The notes below the pieces were generated by a model that saw only the letters and a program-made list of their open reading frames with translations, ran no database searches and had not been told where the DNA came from. This document shows positions 10,701 to 25,700 of a stretch of 64,000 nt of DNA, piece after piece. Source of the stretch: Luidia sarsii (lineage: Eukaryota > Echinodermata > Asteroidea > Paxillosida > Luidiidae). Where the stretch lies: positions 1,877,117 through 1,941,116 of the forward strand of contig OX465121.1 in NCBI GenBank assembly GCA_949987565.1, written 5' to 3'. Numbering within the stretch: position 1 is the first letter of the stretch; each line of letters begins with the position of its first letter. The position numbers were made by a program, and so were the translations under genes.

Positions 10701-13700
10701 GACCGGCTTTGACTTAGCCCATGGAAGTTGAAAGAAAAACTTCCAGCTTTTCCAGAGGAAGTACGGGGGTCAGGAAACTTCTCAGAGCCCAATGAAGGCA
10801 CAGTTTGATGACCCAGGTGTCACGCCAGCTATGATCCTTAAATCGACCTCGCTGGACGTAGCCATCTCCACTAAGGTTGTTCGATATTTCGATATTTCGA
10901 TATATCGCGATATCGCTTTCCGGCGATTATCATATCGAACGCATTTCAGGATATCGCGATATTTTCGATATCGCGATATCGAAAAAAGTATCACGATATC
11001 GGGAAAAAATCTGGTTTCCCAACCCCATTAACGCCTGTCTGTAAGCTTGTATAGCGTGGCCATCAGAGAGATCTTGAAGGGAGATAAGCTTTCGTGTGTA
11101 AAAACAACGAAAAACTCGAAACCGCAAGGGGAGAGGAGCGCCAGCCAGCCATTTGACTCTTGCATTGCGCGCGGTCTCCACAAAGGCAATGCGTCAGCAA
11201 CAGATCCACTGCAAGTGCAAGCTCACTTCCGGTGTTGGTAGCACACTTTTCGTACAGCGCGACCTCGGTACGGTGGGCACGCACAGCGACTCGTGTTTGG
11301 GACATTTTCCCCCATGTGGCCTACATAAGTTATCCGATCGTTTACGATATTATCCAGGCTGCAAAAATTGCAGATTCATTTTCCTACTGATGTCTCCCAA
11401 TGCAGCCAAATATAATGTAAAAATATATACTTTACATAATTATGTTTTAATCTCAGAAAATCAAAATCAAAATCGAAGCTAGGAAAGACGTTGGATAAAC
11501 GTCACTGTTCATAACGCACGGGCGACCTCTGATTTCTCGATCCTTCCATGCTGCTCTGGTACCCGCCACGCAGCTGTACTAAAGGCACGTGTAAGTCAAC
11601 GTACACCAGCGAAGTACGGCCAGGCCATTTGCACATCGTGTACTGTACAGTGTACACCGAAGTTCGGTGGACTTTTTGTGGGGGGGGGGGGGGGGGGGGG
11701 GGGTCGCATCGCGATCTATTCCAACTTGAATGATTCCAACTTGGACATGTAAACTAACAATCATTTTGCAGCGTGGATGAGAAAAGGTGAACTGCTGCTT
11801 TATTCTCCTTTTTAGCTGCCCCCCCCCCCACCCCAAAAAGGTACAGTAAACATTTTTCCAGTACGCATACGTACGACCGAAAAGGACATCAGATTTTGTT
11901 CAAAGTGATCGTTATGCCGACGTAAATGTACTGATGGTTTGTCTCCCCTCATGAATATTAATCTGAAGACCCATTGGCTCTGGCCAGACATGTATTTGTG
12001 ACGTCATATGTAAGCATCGAGTTGCTGAAAACCACCTGGGATATCGTCTTTTTTAAATGTAATAACGTATTCTTAATACATCAACAAAAATAGTTTCGTT
12101 TTGGCGTATACTTTTAAAAGAGCGACCTGGGATAGTTGTTAAAAAAAAAAAAATCGTTGATAAATGAGGAGTTTAAGGGGGTTAAACAATTGGTAACTAT
12201 GGCTTAAAGTTAGATGCATTTGCTACATATAGGTTTCCGTCAATCACTGTGTATTGAATGGAAATCCAGGTCACTACCTTGACTTCCGCTTACGCACCAG
12301 ATATCGCGATAATATCGAATATCGCGATATATTCCTGACGATATATCGAAACTAAAAATTCCGGATATCGAACAACCTTAATCTCCACTAAGGTTGTACG
12401 ATATCCGGAATTTTTGGTTTCGATATATTGTCAGGAATATATCGCGATATTCGATATTATCGCGATATCTGGTGCGTAAGCAAAAGTCAAGGTAGTGACC
12501 TGGATTTCCATTCAATACACACTATGATTGCCGGAAACCTATATGTAGCAAATGCATCTAACTTTAAGCCATAGTTACCAATTGTTTAACCCCCCTTAAT
12601 CTCCCCATTTATCAACGAAAAAAATAATTTAAAACAACTATCCCAGGTCACTCTTTTAAAAGTATACGCCAAAACGAAACTATTTTTTGTTGAAGTATTT
12701 AGAATACGTTATTACATTAAAAAAAGACGATATCCCAGGCGGTTTTCAGCAACTCGATGCTTACATATGACGTCACAAATACATGTCTGGCCAGATCAGC
12801 CAATGGGTCTTCAGATTAATATTCATGAGGGGAGACAAACCATCAGTACATTTACGTCGGCATAACAATCACCTTGAACAAATCTGGTGTGCCTTTCGGT
12901 CGTACGGATGCGTACTGGAAAAAAAAAATGGGGGGGGGACTGCTAAAAAGGAGAATAAAGCAGCAGTTCACCTTTTCTCATCCACGCCGCAAAATGATTG
13001 TTAGTATACACGTCCAAGTTGGAATCATTCAAGTTGGAATAGATTGCGACGCGACCCCCCCCCAAAAAAACCCCCAAAAAACAAAACAAAAACTCCACCG
13101 AACTTTGGTGTACACGATGTGCAAATGGTCTGGCCGTACTTAGCTGGTGTACGTTTCCTTACACGTGCCTTTAGTACAGCTGCGTGGTGGGTACCAGAGC
13201 AGCATGGAAGGATCGAGAAATCAGAGGTCGCACATGCGTTATGAACGGTGACGTTTTTCGCTGTACGAAAAGTGTGCTACCAACACCGGAAGTGAGCTTT
13301 CACTTGCAGTGGGTCTGTTGCCGACGCATTGCCTTTGTGGAGACTGCGCGCAATGCAAGAGTCAAATGGCTGGCTGGCACTCCTCTCCCCTTGCGGTTTC
13401 GGGTTTTTCGTTGTTTTTACACACGAAAGCTTATCGCCCTTCAAGATCTCTCTGATGGCCACGCTATACAAGCTTACAGACAGGCGATAATGGGGTTGGG
13501 AAACTAGATTTTTTTTTTCGATATCGTGATACTTTTTTCGATATCGCGATATCCTGAAATGCGCTCGATATGATAATCGCCGGAAAGCGATATCGCGATA
13601 TATCGATATATCGAAATATCGAACAACCTTAATCTCCACTGCCTAGGCTACCCCAGACTGATATTGCTGGGGCTGCTTGGGGTCCTGTCGGACATATGGG

Positions 13701-16700
13701 GGCTGCTTCGACCCAGTTTTCAGACTGACAGTTGTGAAATCACGCAAGGCCCTCTTCTGGACTTGCATCTGGCTCAGCGAAATTTCCCTTGAAGGAGCTG
13801 TCCTCCCTTCCTCTTACACCCCATCACACTATGAGGGTCCTAAGTGTGATGGAGGCTCAGAAAAGACTAATTTTCCAATTATATTTTTTCTGTCGATGAG
13901 AACCACGCTGGTGGTGAAACAGCCACAAACAGAAAAATCCATGAGTTTGCATGAGCCTGCAATTAGGCTCACGTGACTTGAAGCTACCCCCCCCCCCCCC
14001 CCCGAGCCAAACCAGTTTAAAATTAAAAAAAATGTTTCTACAGTATCTGCTACCTTTTCAAATTAATCTCTGAGTTATTTTGTTTGATCCCCATCCCAGG
14101 AATTGTTGCAGTTGCTAATTCATTAGGTTTTAGTATCATGAAAGATTCCTCATGAAGAAAAATTAAAATCACTTTTGGTTTACATAAGTAAAGGTTTTCC
14201 TATACACATAGAAGTATTAAAACTTGTGAGATGTTATGAGTAATGACCCTATTTGTTCTGGGTTAAATAAGTCTAATTGTTATTTATTGATACGTCATGT
14301 AATGTATATGTACGTGTACAGTGGAATCATGTAACCTGTCCATCTCTCTTTAGACATCCTGTATTTGAAGTTTCTGACATGTTCTTGAGCACATTTATAT
14401 AATACTTTAAGGCAGTGTACCTCTTTATCATCAGGTGATCTCGGTTTCGATGAGCGTGAAATAATGCGGGATGCCCAGCAGCAAGATGAGTCCATGTACA
14501 AGGCTAGTAGAGATGAATCACACCTGATGAGTGATGTAGAGAAGAGAAAGGATGCAACTTTAGATACATCTTTAGAGAAACCTATGGACTTAGGATTAGA
14601 CGAACCCATAAAAGATGATGGCTTTGGTGGTGAGATGGTTATGGCAGAGGGATTGCTTGGTAAGTCAATATCCGTATTGATCTAGCTGTATACTGTAGTT
14701 TTCATAATTTAAACAGGATGTTCTGTGCTGGAATAAAAAAAATTTAAAACATGCGTCAACACATTAAACAAACATACCGGTACATTTAACCAGAAAACAC
14801 CTGTGCATAATTCTGGAATGCAAGGAAATATGTTAAAAACAATAGTTTTCATCGCCTATTCTGAACAAAAGCTTAACAAAAACTGTCGAATACTGAGAGT
14901 TAAGCCCAAGAATCGTGACCTAGCTGAACGGATTCTTTTAGCCGGCGACTGTTAACTGTTCCCGACCATACAACATCAGCGTGCTAAAGTATCATGTCTG
15001 AATCAAGCGACGACAATTCCAGCATTGTCATGTTCATCATATTCAGTTGACGAAGAAAACAACTGTGAGAAAGCGGAACAAATGTGCTGTATCAGTTTGA
15101 ACCTGAATACACCCAGTGCCAGGAGGAAATTTTGATGGAAGGTGGAGCTTCTGGCCATGGGCATGGTGGGGACGCGGAAGATCGACAGCATACATTCTGG
15201 CCAAATGTTTTTCCTGCACCAATCTGTCTTTCTAAAAGCAAATTTGTCCTACAATTTTGCTTCTTTGTCTGTTTCAGTGTTTTGGGGTTATTTTTTCCAT
15301 GGTTGTTGGCTTTTTCGTCTAAACACAGAGGAAGTTGAGGGGCATTCTCATGTAACTTGGTGATGATGCAAACCAAAGTTTGTTTGATCGTTGAGTATGT
15401 CCAATTCAGTAGCGCTGCCCCGGAGTCGAGTAGGCCCTATGTTCCGTGTTTAAGAGAGGGAAATTTGATACCAGACTAAATGTGGTTTACTTTACTAGTC
15501 GTTATACACCCAACTATTCACAGAATTAAGAGTGTATTCTTGCATAAAGTTAAAAGACAGATAAACTATGTTGCCGGAACTTTTTCATCTCCGTAGAACT
15601 ACATTTTGCCTAAATTTGGCTGCTGCCCTCATCAACGAATTTTGATAAAATTTCGTGGAGAGCTCCAGCAGAGGGTGAATAAAGAGAGGTTTACTTTATC
15701 CAACACTTTGTATATCAGACTATTTAGCTTTTCCGCACGCTTCAGCGAAGCGAAAAAGCTATTGTTCTTGTTCTGTTTTTTAGCTTTTTCGCCGCGAAGC
15801 GAAAAACCTATCGTTGTTGTTCTGATTTTTTTTTTTTCTTCTTTTTCTTGTTGGAAAAATCCCATAGACAAAGCACAGGGTTTTTTCGGAAGGCATTTTT
15901 GCCATTGAACAAATTTTTATTTTTTTTTTCAAACTTGACAAATGCATAGAGCCCTCGCTGAAATTTTGCGTCGTAGTCTTGAAAATGTCATGACGTCACC
16001 ACGTGTCACGTGACAGTGCTTTAAAGGGGCAAATTTCAAACTGCAACAAAAGCAAAAAAGCAATTTCGTTTTGTTCCAAGTTTGCACTATATCTAAGTTG
16101 GGAAAAGGTGTATCCAAAAATTGCCCTCATTTGATCGTGATGTCATCTAATGAATATTAATGAGGTCATAAACTTTTAAGATTTTAACATTCAATTGAGC
16201 ATATTTGGCCAACGGAGCAAGATGTTCTTTATTTTTTTGATTATATCTATTAGGGATGTAGTTTCGAAACATCCTCCGGGGCCAAAATGCCATGACGCAA
16301 TCGTGACGTCATCAAAATGCGTGTTTTTAAAACGCATATTTGCCAAAGGTCAATCTGCTCGAAATTTGGTGGCCGTTTAGCTATTGGGCTAGACATTTAA
16401 AATCCTGAGTTTGGAAGCAATTGACCATTGTTCAGAATTATTATGATTTTTTGAAAAATATAATGATGTCCCATACACTTTGTGCACAAAATATGCACAT
16501 GCGTTTTGATTCAGATGCGGAAAAGCGTTATGTTCTGTTTGCCAACAGACATAAATTTCAAGTTTTTCTTCTTCTTTAGCTTTTCCGCCGCTACAGCGTA
16601 GCATAAAAGGTATTCCGTTTGTTCTGGGGTTTTTTTATTCCAGTTTCTTCTTTTTCATCTTCTACTTCTTCTTGTTCTTCTGCCTCCTCGATTCTTCTAA

Positions 16701-19700
16701 CCTCGGAATCTAGAGAACTACAGTTCTAGATTCTTCTGCCAAACTTGACACACACAAAGTACATGACCCACCCTTGTGTCTCAAATTGGTTTGAAGTGAG
16801 TTGTTCGAAAGACAGTCACGTGACCGCTGTTTGAACTTTGAACTTTAAAACCTTCTAAAAATCATTACAAATCAACGGTTGGCTCCCTTGTCTTGCTGTT
16901 TGCAGCATGTGAGAAGTCTTCCCAGGCACTAGAGATTGATGACCTTTGTGATGTCATCTGACCTCGTCTTCCAGTTGAAACAGGAAGTGACTTTGTAAGG
17001 GCTCTTATTCAAATTTGAAGACAGATATGAACTTTGTGTTAACGTTGTTAGGTCAAGGTTGAGTCACTTTCTGTAATTCATTAACATATGACGTCATCAA
17101 GTACTCGAGCGCCCTCTAGCGGCAGGTTGAACATTTCCGAAAATGTAATTTAACACGATCCCTGTGGCAAAGTTTGAGGAAATCATTTCAAATTTGGCAG
17201 GGAGACAGCCACACACTCAGAGAATGCACATGACAAGTTTTAATGACATGACATAAACATAAGTACATAACGGAAATTAGAAATGAAAGTCTATTTGTTT
17301 TTCAAAAATTCATAGAAATTCATAAAAATAGCTTACGTTTTTAATTGTTTCACCACATGAAAGAGTAAAAAAAATTCCTTTCCGATGATACCTTACATAT
17401 GGTGCCAGTAGTTTTAAAACGCCTATGGTGATGAAAAATATGATTTCCAAGCGCTATCTCCAGATGTATTTTTTTAAAATATATCTAATGTCTGTGAAAG
17501 TGTGTGTGATGTCTCAAGGTCGAGAAGGGGGGGGGGCACTGTTTGGACTGTACCATTGCCTCAGACTGGGTCGGGGAGGGGTGTTCAGTAGATGCCCTTC
17601 TACTTTACAAGCTGTATACAGCAGGTGCGCACAGTGTTTTATAGGCTGCCGGAGCCTAGAGAGGGGCGGAGGGAGGGCGAGGAGAGCATGGAGTTTGGGG
17701 GAGAGGGTTGAAGGGGATGGAGTAAGAAAGAGCGGGAGAGACGTAGAAAGTGGAGAGAGGTGGTCGTGGGGCGCAGGGCAATGCAAATGTTGTCGGGACG
17801 TGCTTGTGAGGTAGCAGCCATGGATATGCCTAGAGAAGGGGCAGAGAGAGAGGGAGAGAGAGCCGAGAGAAAGTGAGAGAGAGGGAGAGAGAGAGAGGGT
17901 GAAGATAAAAGGGGGATTGAGATGGAGAGGGTGAGGGAGGGAGGGAGAGGGTGCAAGAGAGGGGGAGTGAGAGGAGAGAGAAAGGGCCGGGAGAGAGGGA
18001 AAGAGAGAATGGGTAGACAGAGAGGGGTAGACAGAGAGGGGAGACAGGGGGGAGACAGAGTGGGGTCCGTTCTTATTTATTCAAATGTGTGTGCTGTATA
18101 AATAGGTTTGGTGGCCTTGGTCAGTTGCTCTAACCTCCATGCTCTAATGATGGAGGGAGAAGGGCCCAAGGGGGGTTGAGGTTGAGGGGTTGCATGCAGT
18201 GGGAGAGGGGTGGGTTAGAACATTCTGGTTAGAACAAGGTGTAGGGGATGGGGGACAAGGGGAGACGACATGATGTCTTGATAAGGCTCGGGCATTAGGT
18301 GGAGAGGGGGCGAGGGGAGAGATGGGACGAGAGGGGAGAAAGGGGGAGAGAGGGATAGAGAGTGGGAGAGAGGGGGAGAGAGGGATAGAGACTTTAGAGA
18401 GGGGGAGAGAGAGGCTTAAGATATTGGGGGGGGGGTCTTGGCGACACCGAGATGGTGAATAGGGGAGGGTTAGAACAAAGGGTAGGGAGTAGGAGGAGGA
18501 GAGATAGAGGACACGATGTTTATGCCAAGTCCTGATAAGGTTGTGGCTGGTAAATGTTCAGTCACCTGTCAGTACACAATAATGGCCCTGCGATGACGAT
18601 CAACCTGGAAGGGTAGTTCTTCTGGTTTTCCGATTTCATCAAGAGTCGGTCGTTCCCAAGAAAAAAAGAAAGAAGGAAAAGCCCTACAATCTGTGACAAC
18701 AGACGTAGATTTCTTTTCTTCTTTTACTTCTTTTTCTTGTCGGAAAAATCCCATAGACAAAGCACAGTGTTTTTTTTCAACGGCACTTTGGCCATTGAAC
18801 ATACTTGGATTTTTTTCAAACTTGGCAAATGCATAGAACCCTTGCTGAAGTTGTGCACAGTTGTGTTGAAAACTTCATGACGTCATCACGGGTCAAGTGA
18901 CAGTGCCTTAAAGGGGCAAATTTCAAACTGCATTATTAGCAAAAGTAGAAGTTCGTTTGGTTTCAACTTTGCACTATATCTTAGTTGGGAAAAGGTGTAT
19001 CCAAAAGTTGGCACCGATTGAGCATTGTTTTGAATTATTATGATTTTTTGAATTTCATTACTTAGTCCCATAGACTTTGTGCACGATATGTTGGTGTGCC
19101 TTTTGGGGTAGGAATGGATGGTTCAGAACACAGAGTTGCCACCTTCATGAAATCAATCAAAACGATGCTAAGAGGGGCCTACAACCAAACAAGGTTTTTT
19201 GTTGTTTTTTGTGCTCGAGTTGTCACGTGACCAACCTGGCATGTGCAATGCAATTATGCCACCATCTTAGATCCCACAGGATCAATATTTGGCATGTATC
19301 TAAAAAGTTGGGATACGGTGAACCGGTATCCAGAAATTGCCAAAATTATGATGATGATGTAATCTCATGAATATTAATGAGGTAACAAAAAACCCGATAA
19401 TAAATCAATGGTTAACTCCCTTGTTGTGCTGTTGCTAGCATGTGGGAGGAGTTTCAGGGAGCAAGGCTTGATGACCTGCTTCATGTCATGTGACCCTTTT
19501 TTCCGGTCCAGACCAGAAGTACTGTAGTAGTTATGTATGTGCTACTGGTTTTCAGATTTTCAAGTTGGTCTTTCTTAAAAAAAAGAAAAAAGGAAAAGCT
19601 ACATGTTCTGTTACAACATACGTATGTTTCTAATTTAACATGAAATTATTTTTGCACGGCACATCCTCTTTAAGAATTTTCAAAACTTGTAAACATTGGG

Positions 19701-22700
19701 AACAATAGATATCTGTATCTATTGTCAATATATATTAATCAGTATATCAATTAGCATTGAAGGTAGTGGATGCAGGCCTCGATCTTTACCGCGGCCAATG
19801 GCCGCGTGCCCTTCCAACTTGGCCGCGATGCCCCTTCAAAAAATACACTTGTTAGTGAGGTTGGCAAGTCTAGGTTTGGTTTCCGCCTCTAGGTAAAGCC
19901 ATAGCGACGCTACAGGAGCAGTAGGGCTGAAACCAGCCTATGCGCGGCACATGTGACATGACACAACACTTCTTTGCACACACTGTATACTGCACAGTGA
20001 ACGTGCACAGCGACCACATGGCTGCATAGCTGCTACGAGTACGCTGCGCTACTCTGATCGGAACTTCCAGACGTTTTAGCGAGACGATTACGCCACAAAA
20101 AAGGACAATTTATTTTACTACCGAAACAAAACATGGATTGGGATAATAATGGGGTTCTAAATTGGCATTGTGTGGGTTTTTTAATTATTATTTTTTTATT
20201 ATTTTTTCTCATTAAAAAAACCCACGGTTCTACGGTTTCACCTCTTCTTATTCCTCCATGGTTTCACCCAGTCGAGGGTCCGGCGTTTTTTTTGGTTTTT
20301 ATTTTTCCAAAACCGCCAAAGCCTAGGTGCACCCATCTTTCTACCCTTCAAAATAAAATTGATTTTTTATTTTTTATTTTATTAAGGAAGGCGACATAAT
20401 GTTATGTGACCTACACTATACAGATTTGATGTGTATACACTGGCTGTATAAAAATGTAAAATAAAGGTTTGGCCTTTTGATTGGCCTTTTGATGCCACAA
20501 TGAGTTGGCCTCGGTGCCCCCTTGAGTTGGCCTTGGTGCCCTGTGCAATTTTGATGACGGCAAGGCCAAAGTGGCCTGCCCCTGTTTTGCTTAAGTTCGA
20601 GGCCTGGGATGGATATCCACTGCCTGTCAGGCAGATAAGAGGAACTTCTGTTCTGATGGGGCAAGGGGGGGGGGTGTTCATATTGATGTGTAAGGAACTA
20701 GCAATTACAAATCAGTTACTATGCAAATAAGGCCAAAAAAATAGTTCTGCTTCCGGATACCCGACCGACCCTATTTCTAGCGTGCTACCCTAAATTTTGT
20801 ATTGGGAAACAATGATAAAAATTCAATGTGTAATTTGATCGTTTTTTTATTACCCTTAACCCTTAACCACTTCGCGCCGGGACCTCCGAATCTGGCTTGA
20901 CTATGCGACGGGGCCCTCCGAATCCGGGCACCACTTTTGTACACATTTTAAACAAAGACTCTCTTCAGCTTAGAACAAAGCAATAAAAATTTGTACAAAG
21001 ACCGTTTTTGACGCAAGTTGCCACATGAATTGCAAGATTAGCAGCAGTAATTGTGCAATTGTAAGACCTTTACTGTGGATGATCGAGGGATACCGCGCTG
21101 CCGCTGAGAGCACGCGGGAGACATGGTGTTGGCATGCCACACAGCCCAACGGTCGTCTGTTAGGCATTGGAATTCCACCCACATTCCTCACCGCAATCTG
21201 TACGCTCGGTTGTGGCCGACCAACTCAAAGATTTGACTGCCTGGAGTGGAGGCTGGAGTCTGCGGTCAGGGATTGACAGTACTGTACACGCACAGACACA
21301 TGTCCGTTACGCTCCATTGATGACGCACAATGGGCCCTTTTTCAAACGGATAATCTCTTGACAAAAGCCATAACGACGTCCGAATTATGCCAGGTTTTAC
21401 TCTTTGTACCCATATTATACCCTTATCAATTTATTTCACATAAATGTATTGTTCCGATTGTTTTAGCGAGATTTGAAAAAGATGCATTGTTCAAAAACCC
21501 CGTATGGCGGTCATCGGCGATGAAAACCCCCCCCCCCCGGCGCGAAGTGGTTAAAGCTTGACCACATGCAGATGCCTCCATTTGATTGTACAAAAAAGAA
21601 ATTTGCCAAAAAAAAAATTCCCTACCTACCTAGCCTTTGTTTTTTTGTCCTAAATGAAAATGTATTAATATTGAAGATTTTTATTTATGTATCATGATTC
21701 ATGTTGATAAAATTTGAAACATGGAGAAAACGATATTCATATTTTGTATGTATTCAATGTTTGTTTTTAAGGAGGTGGCTTTATGGAGACTGGTGGTGGA
21801 TTGTTTGATGAGCAACCAGAGATTCAAGCAGGAGACGTATCTTTGGGACCAGATGTCAGTTCTGCCGAGAAAGAGACACCAGAACCCATGCAAACAGAAA
21901 AAGGTATGTAAAACAAACTTTTCTTCATAATTTGTTATTATTGAAATAACAGAAATTAGAGGGACTGATATTTTGATCTTGCAGTTCCTTTCGCAAAATG
22001 TACATTGTATGATTGTCATAGGGATAGCCATCTAGTATATTCTCACACAACAATGCAATTTTTACTAGTTCATATGCTGCCACTTATGCATGTAGTTCAT
22101 CACCCTGCCACACATCCTATAATAGTACCGCGACGGCGACTCTGACTACTGTACCCGTAAACCTCGGTGGTGGTGCAGATCACATCATAGGCTAGCCTTC
22201 GAAAATAGGATTTGTTTTGAGCAATTTATTTGTATGCTCTAAATATGTCAGTGCTCATTATATGGGCCATTTCACCAGGTTGGGACACAGTTGTGTGACA
22301 TGGAGATCAATTTTTCAAACTTGGCACAGCATTGTTTTATTATCATTTCTGGAATGGAAAATTATTCTATTTTCATAATTCATATCAGTCAAAATGTGTA
22401 GATTCAACAGAAATGTACTAGAAAGCCACATTGAAAGCTGGGTCAAGAAAAGTGGTGACGTAACACTGACACCACATTAAATTTTTAAATGTGTCAACCT
22501 TAACTGTAATGAAGCTTTTTTTTACTACTACCACTCATTATATTCTCTCTCTGCATAGAATCCACATACAACAACAATTACGCCAATAAATGACACCATA
22601 CAAATGAAATTGTAGTATCTGACATTGAGAATCTTTGTTTTTCCTTCATATTTTTAAGGTAAAACAAACTACTGTAACTTCAAAAACTACTCTACAAAAC

Positions 22701-25700
22701 AAAAACAAAAACAGAATATCATGCAAGAATGGATACAAACAGCAGTTATGGTAATCTTACTTACAACAGATCAGAAAATGAAAATTTTAATGTTTTAAAA
22801 TTGATTACACAATTATGCAGGACGTAACATTGACAACGTGTCATGTTACGTCTTCTCCTTTCAAGTCAAAAGTACAAACAAAATTCAGATAATGAACAAA
22901 AAAGGAGGTTCAATGGCATTTGACAGCACCCTAGTAACTTCTGAATTGTGAGCACAACCTGAAATAATTTGTTGGTTGTCAAAAAGTGGCAAGGGACGGT
23001 TCAAGATGAAGTATGACATAACACTGACGCCTTGAGAGCTTGGGCAGATTTTTTTCTTTTGAGGTCTCTCCTGAAAGTAACTTCCGTTGATTGGCTTGCT
23101 GTTTTTCACCAGGGCACTTCTCACAGTCGTTGTCTCTGGAATGCACTTTATCCCTCAAAGAGCCTGGTTATTTTGACCATCTCACAGCCGGGGTGGGGGG
23201 GGGGGGTTGGTGATTCGCCCAAATTATGGATTTGAATGAAATTTTGCAGGGTGATAGTGAATTACATAATAAACATTTATTATTTGAATAAAATTGTGTT
23301 TTGTCTAATTATAGCTCATTAATTATTCATGACTCCATTTTTGGGGGCTTTTTTATGTTTTCATTGTTTTTCATTGAATTTCTTTTGTTTTTATTGAATT
23401 ACCCAAATTTGCATAATTTTGACAATGATAATAAGCCACGTAGAACCAATAATTGCATGCAGCAATATTAATAAGCTAATTATGCCATAGAATCCTAAAA
23501 AGAAAAACCCTGTACACATTAGATGCTATGCTTTTATGTAGTGTAATTCAATGGAAACATTTCCATCAAGCTATACCATGGCCCTGAAAAAAAGTTCATT
23601 GACAGAGAATGGCACCACCAATTTTAATAAAATTGGTGTCAAAATGTGCCCATGAAGATTGCCGAAATTTTCATAAAGCCTCAACACGCAGAAAGAAAAA
23701 AATACAGAGAGGCGCCCCCCTCCCCGGCTCTTTTAGGGTTAATGCGCAGCATAGTCTCATACAAATCATAGTTGGTGCCATGATGAAATCCACATCCTGA
23801 AATGAAATCCACATCCTGAAAGGAAGAAAAACATAATACGAGATAAATTTGTCTCTTATTTGTTGGCCTTGTATACATATAAAATACGGTCGGTAATTTG
23901 GTCAGTTTCCTCACTAGAAAGAGATGTCTCAATTTAGACTTGCATGGGGTGATTTTTTTTTTTTTAAATCCAACAGTGCATGTTCCCCATTGGAATTTTT
24001 TCAATTTTGGAATTTTTCAAAAAATATTTTTCTTCGATTCCAGACGTATAATCTATGGAAAATTAAGCCACAATCACTTAATTACAGCTCATTTAATTTC
24101 GGTTTGCCAATTGCGTGGAGCGGGTAACCTACATGTACAGCTACACCGGAAGTGCAGAACAATCCTGCCTCTCGGCCCGGCTCGCACCCACGTCACGTAC
24201 GCTGATCGTGCGACGCAACACAGACATGGTGTGCAAAATCGTACTTTTGCCATTCGTGCATCACCCGATGTCATAAACACTCAAAAAATCACTAATATCA
24301 CATCAATCTTTAAAAGATGTTCGTACGATCCAGCAGAAAAAGGCAAAAAAAAAATAATTATGAATCAAGCATCAATGCTAGGCAGACACCGCCGATGTAA
24401 CGATCACTGATCGACATAACACATACACGGTGATAAAACACGTGGTCGTTTCATGCGCGAATCATTCGATGTCAAAAATCCATACAAAAACAAGAAAATT
24501 ATAACGATCTTTAAGGTGGAAAACTTCTATTAAAATACCCCCAAAATATGCTGAAATACTTACACATTAGATGTGTCAAATGCTCAGACAAATGACGTCG
24601 ATGTTACAAGCTAGAAGTCGACGAAACATTTACTCCACTTGTTCTTCGCGATCTCTTTCACTTCATAACAATCTACATAGCATATGACCCTATGTGAATG
24701 GTTCACCATAGAAGGTCGTTTGTAGAAATGGACCGTACCACTATCATCATAGGGGTAAGTCATGATTTGTGTGACGAAATGTGTGCCGACGTAACAAAAA
24801 ATTGAATGACACCACTCACGGTTTTATGGTTTCCGACCCAATACAAAATGAAAATTAATAAAAAATTACATGTTTTTCTTGAATGATATTTCGAGTAAAA
24901 CATAGTGTGACACAGTGTAACGATATATTTCCCATTATATTTATCGTGAAAAAATATACACCCCTCTCAATCGACGCAACTATTTATCCAGAATTTGACA
25001 CCACAGTTACGTCGGACAGCGCTAAGTGCAGAGCTGAATTTAAAAAATACTCGACGTATTTTCGGAAAAGTGACACAATGGGACATTTCGGTCAGCATTT
25101 GTTGTTTCGTTGCCATAAAATAAAATTTGTCTGTTGCAACTCATTTTGAGAAAAATAGTTGCTGAAATTTCGGAGTTTTCATGTCACAATTTCACCTAAA
25201 AAATAGCTCATGACACCAATGATTTTTTTTGTTTTTAATAACTTTATCAATGTTTCAGATTGTTAAATTTGGTGTCATTTTGGAGGGGACATTCCCGTCT
25301 AAATGGATATACAGCATTAAAAACAAAAAGAGCAACATGGTAGAAGAGAGAAAGACACAAACATGCTAAGTTGGTGAATTAACTACTGTGTCCAAACCTG
25401 GTGAAACGACCCATATCTCACTTTTCACGCCGGCCAGCTCAACTTGTACCTTTAATTCGCAAGTACCCGCGATTAATTAGAGAATTTGGATCCAAGAATT
25501 CACATTTACTACCACCCAACTTTTTAACAATTTAAATTTGTATCATCAACAATAAATTTTGTTGCATTTTGGTGGTTTTTCTGGTATTTTTCATGTTAAA
25601 TAACCTAGATCTTTCAAAAATCAAATTTTTACAAATTCCCAAATTCGTGAGAGTTGACATTTGACCCTAAGCGATAAAGCGCAGCATGATTATTTGCGTC

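Noticed and set aside
17425..17956. Ser/Leu/Pro-rich and Gly/Arg-rich ORFs in the GA tract
   Set aside because: Compositional artefacts of the polypurine tract.
24883..25149. 88-codon ORF inside the 3.2-kb TIR element
   Set aside because: No transposase-like motif and no support from flanking frames.
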